From positions 40,166-53,279 of the forward strand of contig DINP01000132.1 of NCBI GenBank assembly GCA_002426025.1: DNA of 13,114 nucleotides. Direction: 5' to 3'. Shown one piece after another: positions 7,918-13,114 of this stretch; position 1 is the first letter of the stretch, and each line of letters begins with the position of its first letter. The DNA comes from Bacteroidales bacterium UBA5537. GTDB taxonomy: Bacteria > Bacteroidota > Bacteroidia > Bacteroidales > Lentimicrobiaceae. A model generated the notes under the pieces. That model saw only the letters and a list, made by a program, of their open reading frames with translations. It did no database searches and was not told the origin of the DNA. A program made the position numbers and the translations under genes.

Positions 7918-9147
7918 ATGTCGGTAAACAGCTACCTCTTTAAGAATCAAAATGGGAATGAGCCAGTTAAGAACAATTTCCTGAGAAAAATTGCTCTGAA
8001 ACAGTTTATAGTTAAAGAACTTTACCACCATGGTGAACTATCAATATTCAGGCTTAGCCAAACCATTAAAATGAGCACACCAACCGTTACCAGAGCGGTT
8101 GAAGAACTGATAGATGAACAATTAATCAGGGAAGTGGGCATAGGTGAATCAACCGGTGGACGCAGGCCAAGTTTGTTCGGCATTAATCCTTCGTCCCGCT
8201 ACGTGCTGGGCATTGATCTTGAACGCTCGTTTGTAAGGATGGGGATCTTCGATTTTGCCAATCAACCGGTGTCTGAAATTCACGAATTAAACGAAGGGCT
8301 TGATACTCACCCCGATATACTTGAATTCATAGCCGAAAAAGTTAGCGAATTACTCGAAGCGTATAGTATTGATGCCAATAAAATCCTTGGTATTGGCATT
8401 TCACTTCCCGGGCTTATTGATGTAAAAACCGGGCTTTCATACACTTATCTGAACACAGGCAGACCTGCAACCAATATATTGAGCGAAAAAACCGGCTTTC
8501 CGGTATTTATCGAACACGACACCAGGGCAATGGCATGGGGAGAGCAGGCTTTCGGACTGGCCCGTGGTCATCAGAATGTATTGTGCCTGAATGTTGGTAG
8601 CGGCATAGGCTTGAGTATGATCTTAAACGGAAAGCTTTACCTGGGACATTCAGGTTATTCAGGCGAGTTCGGCCATATTCAGATTGAGCCCAACGGAATC
8701 CTTTGTCATTGCGGTAAAATTGGCTGCCTCGAAACCCTGGCTTCGGGCAAAATAATGGTCGCAAAAGCAAAACAGGAAATTGCAAACGGTGCTATCACTC
8801 AAATTTCCAGCATGATTGATGGCGATTCATCAAAAATAAATATCCGTATTATAATGGATGCTGCCCGCAAGGGCGATCAGTTTGCAATTGATTTACTTGC
8901 CAAAATCGGCGAATCATTGGGAAAAGGTATGGCTATTCTCATTCACCTATTTAACCCCGAGCTGATCATTATTGGTGGTGAAATGTCGAGAGCGGCTGAT
9001 TACCTGATTTCGCCCATCGAAAGCAACCTGAATATTTTCACAATCTCCAGAATCCGCAGAGATGCCCGCATCGTAGCTTCTAATCTCGGCGACAATGCCC
9101 GACTTATGGGGACAGTTGCCCTGGTAATGAACCGCATTTTTTCGTAG
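7918..9147 (+). CDS. ROK-family transcriptional repressor (NagC/XylR type)
   Basis: A 409-residue DNA-binding sugar sensor. Residues of about 25-85 form a winged helix-turn-helix (LSIFRLSQTIKMSTPTVTRA, then VEELIDEQLI and TGGRRP for the wing). The ROK domain follows: VLGIDLERS (96-104), GIGISLPG (158-165), EHDTRA (199-204, keeping the Asp that is catalytic in ROK kinases), NVGSGIGLS (225-233), and the zinc site H253 with CHCGKIGC (C263, C265, C270). GIDLERS lacks the usual GIDxGGT phosphate loop of true ROK kinases, which fits a regulator rather than an enzyme. ROK repressors bind sugars or sugar phosphates and release DNA. The next four genes are a transporter, two sugar-activating enzymes and a hexosaminidase, so GlcNAc, GalNAc or a derivative is the likely inducer. 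It lies 86 bases before the transporter, with an inverted repeat between them. Confidence 0.9.
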   Translation: MSVNSYLFKNQNGNEPVKNNFLRKIALKQFIVKELYHHGELSIFRLSQTIKMSTPTVTRAVEELIDEQLIREVGIGESTGGRRPSLFGINPSSRYVLGIDLERSFVRMGIFDFANQPVSEIHELNEGLDTHPDILEFIAEKVSELLEAYSIDANKILGIGISLPGLIDVKTGLSYTYLNTGRPATNILSEKTGFPVFIEHDTRAMAWGEQAFGLARGHQNVLCLNVGSGIGLSMILNGKLYLGHSGYSGEFGHIQIEPNGILCHCGKIGCLETLASGKIMVAKAKQEIANGAITQISSMIDGDSSKINIRIIMDAARKGDQFAIDLLAKIGESLGKGMAILIHLFNPELIIIGGEMSRAADYLISPIESNLNIFTISRIRRDARIVASNLGDNARLMGTVALVMNRIFS

Positions 9148-9173
9148 TAATTTCATAGGGCAATTGAATCCAG

Positions 9174-9195
9174 ACATAAATTATCCAATTTATGT
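9174..9195. promoter_or_regulatory. Candidate operator: perfect 9+9 inverted repeat
   Basis: ACATAAATT (9174-9182), a 4-base spacer (ATCC) and AATTTATGT (9187-9195) form a perfect dyad of 22 bases. It lies between the stop of the ROK gene and the start of the transporter gene. The right arm overlaps TATGTTTC (9191-9198), one mismatch from the -7 consensus, although no -33 box stands at the right distance. There is no T tract and transcription must continue into the next gene, so a terminator is unlikely. Binding by the ROK repressor is inferred from position and symmetry only. Confidence 0.45.
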
Positions 9196-9233
9196 TTCCT
9201 TCATTTTGCTGTTTATCTTAAACCAGGTTTCAA

Positions 9234-10505
9234 ATGCCAAACGATTTTCAGTCAACCAACAGCCGCAAATCCTATGTAATCTCAATCAGCATAATCGGAG
9301 CGCTGTTTTTTATTTTCGGGTTTGTAACCTGGCTCAACGGCACGCTTATTCCTTTTTTGAAAATTGCCTGCGAACTCAGCAACCTGCAGGCCTATTTTGT
9401 AACCTTTGCATTTTACATTTCCTATCTGGTAATGGCTCCTCCTTCATCCTGGGTTTTACATAAAACGGGGTTCAAAAACGGTATGGCGCTTGGCCTGGTT
9501 GTAATGGCAATAGGATCAATTATATTTATCCCTGCCGCTTACACACGCACTTTCTGGCTATTCTTAACAGGACTATTTGTTCAGGGATCAGGCCTGGCGC
9601 TGCTGCAAACAGCTTCAAATCCCTACATTACAATTATTGGTCCACGCGAAAGCGCTGCCAAACGAATTGCTATTATGGGCATTTGTAATAAAGTGGCCGG
9701 CACCATCAGCCCGATAATTCTGGGAGCTCTTATCTTGCAGGGAGCCAACGAATTAATGGAAAGTGTACAGCATATTTCAGGTGCTGAGAAGATAGTTTTA
9801 CTTGATGAACTTGCACAAAGGGTTATCTTGCCCTATGTGGTGATGGCCATTGTACTTGTTTTGCTTGCCTTCATGATCCGCCTGGCCCAGTTGCCTGAAA
9901 TTGATACAGACAACGATGAGGTAAATTCAGTTAAGAGCCAAACCAAGAAAACAGCCTGGTATCAGTTCCCTCATTTGATCATGGGATTTATTGCTTTGTT
10001 TTTTTATGTCGGTGTTGAGGTTATGGCGGGCGATACCATCGTGCTTTATGGTAAATCAATGGGAATTTCGCTCGATAATGCCCGCTACTTTACAAGCCTG
10101 ACTTTGATCTCAATGGTTGTTGGTTATATAATCGGCATCATCACAATTCCCCGGATTATCAAGCAGGATAAAGCTTTGGCAGTATCGGCAGTTTTGGGCG
10201 TACTGTTTACGCTTGCAGCTCTATTCACCAATGGCTTTACCAGCGTGGTATTTATAGCCTTGCTTGGATTTGCCAATGCCATGATGTGGCCTTCAATCTG
10301 GCCGCTGGCTATATCTGACTTAGGCCGGTTTACCAAAGCCGGATCAGCACTGCTGATTATGGGTATTGCAGGTGGAGCAATCATACCACTTCTGTATGGC
10401 TCATTAGTTGATGTAATTGGCAACCAACAGGCTTATTGGATTATGGTTCCTTTCTACCTGTTTATTCTTTATTACGCCCTGAAGGGGCATAAAATCAGAA
10501 CTTAA
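9234..10505 (+). CDS. FHS-family sugar/H+ symporter (FucP/GluP/NagP-like MFS permease)
   Basis: A 423-residue inner-membrane permease with about 12 hydrophobic helices, usual for the fucose-galactose-glucose-hexosamine (FHS) branch of the major facilitator superfamily. Family marks are FGFVTWLNGTLIPFLK in helix 1 (28-43), QTASNPYI (125-132), GVEVMAGDTI in the second half (260-269, with E262) and NAMMWPSIWPLAI (348-360). A polar loop at about 220-240 (EIDTDNDEV) links the two halves. FHS members carry fucose, glucose/galactose or N-acetylglucosamine (NagP). Here the neighbouring hexosaminidase, kinase and ROK regulator favour N-acetylhexosamine, but the sequence alone does not fix the substrate. 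The gene follows the candidate operator and is 12 bases from the next gene, so it probably heads the catabolic operon. Confidence 0.88.
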   Translation: MPNDFQSTNSRKSYVISISIIGALFFIFGFVTWLNGTLIPFLKIACELSNLQAYFVTFAFYISYLVMAPPSSWVLHKTGFKNGMALGLVVMAIGSIIFIPAAYTRTFWLFLTGLFVQGSGLALLQTASNPYITIIGPRESAAKRIAIMGICNKVAGTISPIILGALILQGANELMESVQHISGAEKIVLLDELAQRVILPYVVMAIVLVLLAFMIRLAQLPEIDTDNDEVNSVKSQTKKTAWYQFPHLIMGFIALFFYVGVEVMAGDTIVLYGKSMGISLDNARYFTSLTLISMVVGYIIGIITIPRIIKQDKALAVSAVLGVLFTLAALFTNGFTSVVFIALLGFANAMMWPSIWPLAISDLGRFTKAGSALLIMGIAGGAIIPLLYGSLVDVIGNQQAYWIMVPFYLFILYYALKGHKIRT

Positions 10506-10517
10506 AAACTTGAAAAT

Positions 10518-11429
10518 ATGAAACCAACACTTGTAATACTTGCGGCTGGCATGGGCAGCCGATACGGAGGGCTCAAACAGGTTGACCCCATAGGCCCTTC
10601 CGGAGAAACCATTCTCGATTATTCGGTATTCGATGCGATAAGGGCAGGTTTCGGCAAGGTTGTTTTTATTATCAGGAAGGATATTGAAAATGATTTCCGC
10701 GAAATATTTATCAACCGGCTTCAGAAACACATCGAAATTGAATGGGTTTTTCAAGAAACCAATCTGCTTCCCGATGGATTCTCCGCTCCAGAAGGAAGAG
10801 TAAAACCATGGGGAACCGGACACGCAGTTTTGATGGCTGCTGAAAAGGTGAAAGAACCTTTTGCCGTGATCAATGCCGATGACTTTTATGGTTTTGATGC
10901 GTTCAAAACCCTTGCGGGATATTTTGCTTCTCAGCAAAACAACAGCAGTCCCGACTATGCCATGGTTGCCTATGAACTGCACAATACACTTTCTGATTTT
11001 GGTACTGTTTCGCGCGGAGTTTGTGCCACTGACGAAAACCATTGGCTGAAAAGCGTTACCGAACGCACACACATTCAGCGAATTAATGAAAATATTATTT
11101 ATCAGGACAGCGATGGAAAACAGATTTCTTTATCTGATAAAACACCGGTTTCAATGAATTTCTGGGGATTTACACATGGATTTTTCAATCATCTTGAGGA
11201 ACAATTCATTGAATTCCTGAAATCAAACGATGGAAACCTGAAATCAGAATTCTATATCCCCTCTGTTGTTGATAAACTTATCAAGTCAAACCGGGAGCGG
11301 GTTAAAGTCCTGAGCAATGCAGGCCAATGGTTCGGCATCACGTATAAAGAGGATAAGCCAATGGTTATCAATAAAATAAATGAACTAATCGGGGCTGGCG
11401 CCTACCCTGCCAATCTTTGGAATCAATAA
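10518..11429 (+). CDS. Sugar-1-phosphate nucleotidyltransferase
   Basis: A 303-residue cytoplasmic enzyme expected to join a sugar 1-phosphate to an NTP, giving an NDP-sugar and pyrophosphate. The nucleotide-binding signature opens the protein: LAAGMGSRYGGLKQ (8-21), a variant of the GxGTRxxPxTxxxPK loop. PWGTGHA (97-103) fits the base/sugar contact region and NADDFYG (119-125) carries the metal-binding Asp pair. Later come VSMNFWGF (211-218) and GITYKEDKP (273-281). It is longer than MurU-type enzymes (about 220 residues) and lacks the left-handed beta-helix acetyltransferase half of GlmU. It sits directly before a sugar 1-kinase, so its substrate is most likely that kinase's product, such as GlcNAc-1-P or GalNAc-1-P. 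The exact sugar and NTP cannot be read from the sequence. Confidence 0.85.
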   Translation: MKPTLVILAAGMGSRYGGLKQVDPIGPSGETILDYSVFDAIRAGFGKVVFIIRKDIENDFREIFINRLQKHIEIEWVFQETNLLPDGFSAPEGRVKPWGTGHAVLMAAEKVKEPFAVINADDFYGFDAFKTLAGYFASQQNNSSPDYAMVAYELHNTLSDFGTVSRGVCATDENHWLKSVTERTHIQRINENIIYQDSDGKQISLSDKTPVSMNFWGFTHGFFNHLEEQFIEFLKSNDGNLKSEFYIPSVVDKLIKSNRERVKVLSNAGQWFGITYKEDKPMVINKINELIGAGAYPANLWNQ

Positions 11430-11443
11430 TTTTTGCTTTTTTT

Positions 11444-12538
11444 ATGGAGTTTAACGCCAACAGTCTTTCACAGATATTTCGCATTCCCGATGCAGACTAT
11501 TCGCTTGAGCACTTGCTTCGTGGCCATATCAACACCACGTATAAAATTCTGAAAGACAGGAAACCAATATATATACTTCAGAAAGTAAATACCGATGTCT
11601 TCAAAAACATTGATAATCTAATGAATAATTATCAGATGATTGTCCGGAATTTTATCGGTAATAACCCCAATGATGGCGTTGAACTCAAGATTCCTGATAT
11701 TATTCCATGCAAAAACGATTCATTATATTATACCGATAATCAATCGCAACACTGGAGGCTTATAACCTATATCAGTGGTGCCGACAACGGTAGTATTGAT
11801 TTGTGTGAGCACATATCTTACCAGGGAGGCCGTGCTTTTGGTTCATTTTTAAAAGGTGTCTCAGGAATAAATCCTGCTTCTATTTATGAGATTCTGCCTG
11901 ATTTCCATTCGCTGGAGAAACGATACAATGATTTTTCTAAAGCCGTTGATTTGGATATGGTTAAGCGGTCAACTTTCGCTAATGAAGAGATCCTATTTGC
12001 AGTGAGTCGCTATCAATCAATGAAAAAAATACCTTTTTTGATTGAGAATGGTACAATTCCACTCAGGTTGGTTCACAACGACACCAAACTCAGCAATGTG
12101 ATTTTTGCTGGTAGTGGAAAAGCAGTTGGTGTGGTTGATCTTGATACTGTTATGCCCGGTTCTGCCCTATTCGATTTTGGGGATGCAATAAGGTCATCGG
12201 CAAATACTGCGGCAGAAGATGAACAGGATTTATCGAAAGTTCGCTTTGATATCAAGCTCTTTGAAGCATTTACCCATGGATACCTTGATACAGCTGGCGA
12301 CTTACTGACAAAAACAGAAACTGAACTCCTGCCTGATTCAGCCTTGCTCCTGACCTATATAATCGGTATCCGTTTCCTCACCGATTACCTCAACGGAGAC
12401 ATCTATTACCAAACCAAATATGATGATCATAATCTGATCAGGGCAAGGGTTCAGTTCAGGCTTTTGAGTCAAATGGAGTCTGAGCTTGTTAATATGCATA
12501 AGGTGATTGATCATTTAATGATCAAAATAGCTGATTAA
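11444..12538 (+). CDS. APH-fold N-acetylhexosamine 1-kinase-like protein (NahK/MdsC type)
   Basis: A 364-residue cytoplasmic kinase of the aminoglycoside-phosphotransferase fold. Key motifs are GHINTTYKI (27-35, nucleotide loop), YILQKVN with K47 (43-49), the catalytic loop HNDTKLSN (211-218, D213 the likely base, N218) and VVDLDTVMPG (230-239, metal Asp) followed by LFDFGDAIR. These match bifidobacterial NahK, which phosphorylates GlcNAc and GalNAc at C1, and the MdsC proteins linked to mucin-sulfatase loci in Prevotella/Bacteroides. AmgK, which makes MurNAc-1-P in cell-wall recycling, shares the fold and is the main alternative. The frame also has an ATG at 11417, which would overlap the previous gene by 13 bases. 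I prefer 11444, 14 bases after that stop, because its length is close to that of NahK (about 359) and the extra nine residues look untypical. Its neighbours support a role in amino-sugar activation. Confidence 0.85.
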   Translation: MEFNANSLSQIFRIPDADYSLEHLLRGHINTTYKILKDRKPIYILQKVNTDVFKNIDNLMNNYQMIVRNFIGNNPNDGVELKIPDIIPCKNDSLYYTDNQSQHWRLITYISGADNGSIDLCEHISYQGGRAFGSFLKGVSGINPASIYEILPDFHSLEKRYNDFSKAVDLDMVKRSTFANEEILFAVSRYQSMKKIPFLIENGTIPLRLVHNDTKLSNVIFAGSGKAVGVVDLDTVMPGSALFDFGDAIRSSANTAAEDEQDLSKVRFDIKLFEAFTHGYLDTAGDLLTKTETELLPDSALLLTYIIGIRFLTDYLNGDIYYQTKYDDHNLIRARVQFRLLSQMESELVNMHKVIDHLMIKIAD

Positions 12539-12563
12539 GCATTGATACCACTAAAAAGCAGAG

Positions 12564-13114
12564 ATGAATATTACATTAAACAATTCCATCCGGACAGGGC
12601 TGATCATCGTGCTCGTTAATATCTTTTATGTTGCCAACAGCCAAAAAACCAGTCACAATATAATTCCAAATCCTGTTAGTTTTGAAAAAGGGAAAGGTCA
12701 TTTTCTTATAGGTCCTAGCACAAGGGTTGTTATTTCTCCAAATTCAAAGGAGTTGTCGAACCTTGCTGAGCTATTGATAGAGAGATTTCGGATTTATAGC
12801 ATCGTTGGTTCTGCAAACAGCAAGGAAGCTATTGCTTCGGATAATTCCATAACATTAATACTATCAGAAATAAATGAACTGGGCGCTGAAGGCTACAAAC
12901 TGGTTGTTGACCGCCAATCAGTTACCATCACTGCCAATTCGGGAAAGGGAATTTTTTATGGAATCCAGACGCTTTTTCAGTTACTTCCTTCTGAAATAGT
13001 AAGTGATCTTCCCCAGTCAGAAACAGGAAAATGGAAAGTTCCGGCATGCCATATTATTGATTATCCGCGCTTTGCTTACAGGGGAATGCATCTTGATGTT
13101 TGCCGGCATTTTTT
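12564..13114 (+). CDS. Exported GH20 beta-N-acetylhexosaminidase, 5' part only
   Basis: The first 183 codons of a glycosidase that removes terminal GlcNAc or GalNAc from glycans; the frame is open to the right edge. A signal peptide is visible (basic start, core GLIIVLVNIFYVA at about 12-24, cleavage near S26), with no lipobox Cys, so periplasmic or secreted. Residues of about 33-145 are the GH20b non-catalytic domain (IIPNPVSFE, then GAEGYKLVV and GKGIFYGIQTLFQLLP). The catalytic barrel begins at IIDYPRFAYRGMHLDVCRHF (164-183); R173 corresponds to the substrate-binding Arg of family 20. The catalytic D-E pair lies beyond the window. The gene starts 25 bases after the kinase stop, so co-transcription is likely, and it would supply the sugar for the transporter and kinase. 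Confidence 0.92.
   Translation, partial: MNITLNNSIRTGLIIVLVNIFYVANSQKTSHNIIPNPVSFEKGKGHFLIGPSTRVVISPNSKELSNLAELLIERFRIYSIVGSANSKEAIASDNSITLILSEINELGAEGYKLVVDRQSVTITANSGKGIFYGIQTLFQLLPSEIVSDLPQSETGKWKVPACHIIDYPRFAYRGMHLDVCRHF

Noticed and set aside
7918..9147. ROK gene considered as a sugar kinase (glucokinase/NagK type)
   Set aside because: It has an N-terminal winged helix of about 60 residues and lacks the GGT of the phosphate-binding loop (GIDLERS instead), which marks it as a regulator.
9164..9463. 99-codon plus-strand frame overlapping the permease start
   Set aside because: Most of it overlaps the permease in another frame, and the permease start at 9234 opens a typical FHS N-terminus. 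No independent protein character is visible.
10404..11072. 222-codon open frame on the minus strand
   Set aside because: It lies wholly opposite the nucleotidyltransferase and the end of the permease, both well-supported genes. Its translation shows no family motif and looks like an antisense shadow.
1..13114. Signs of a mobile element, phage, CRISPR array or defence system
   Set aside because: No transposase, integrase, terminal repeats, tRNA-associated junction, regular repeat array, or nuclease/helicase-type defence genes were found.

Overview
The window looks like a chromosomal segment of a Bacteroidota bacterium, probably from the Bacteroidales or a related environmental lineage. Three things point there. 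Two secreted proteins end in type IX secretion (T9SS, Por) sorting domains. Several genes are preceded by Bacteroidota-type promoters (TTTG about 19 bases upstream of TAnnTTTG) rather than Shine-Dalgarno sites. The gene families (695-residue VWA membrane protein, FHS sugar permease, MdsC/NahK-like kinase) are also typical. No rRNA, tRNA, CRISPR array, insertion sequence or other mobile element was found.

Left part, minus strand (1-4169). A Ste24-type M48 zinc metalloprotease runs off the left edge. Upstream of it lie a large membrane-anchored VWA protein that seems to start at TTG, and a small exported DUF3108/TapB-like protein. The small gene has its own promoter and a clear intrinsic terminator. 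The 347-base gap at 4170-4516 separates this leftward set from everything rightward.

Middle, plus strand (4517-7564). Two T9SS cargo proteins lie in tandem. One is an Asp-box (BNR/sortilin-like) beta-propeller protein and the other a right-handed parallel beta-helix protein. Both have an N-terminal signal peptide and a C-terminal sorting domain, so both should reach the cell surface or medium.

Right part, plus strand (7918 to the right edge). A five-gene set looks like an amino-sugar utilisation locus: ROK-family repressor, FHS-family sugar/H+ symporter, sugar-1-phosphate nucleotidyltransferase, APH-fold sugar 1-kinase of the NahK/MdsC type, and the start of an exported GH20 beta-N-acetylhexosaminidase. 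The last four are 12-25 bases apart. A perfect 9+9 inverted repeat sits between the repressor and the transporter and is the best operator candidate. The inferred flow is: GH20 releases GlcNAc or GalNAc outside the cytoplasm, the permease imports it, the kinase makes the 1-phosphate, and the nucleotidyltransferase makes a nucleotide sugar. This would bypass the NagA/NagB route, neither enzyme being visible here. It is the most interesting system in the window, although the families themselves are known.
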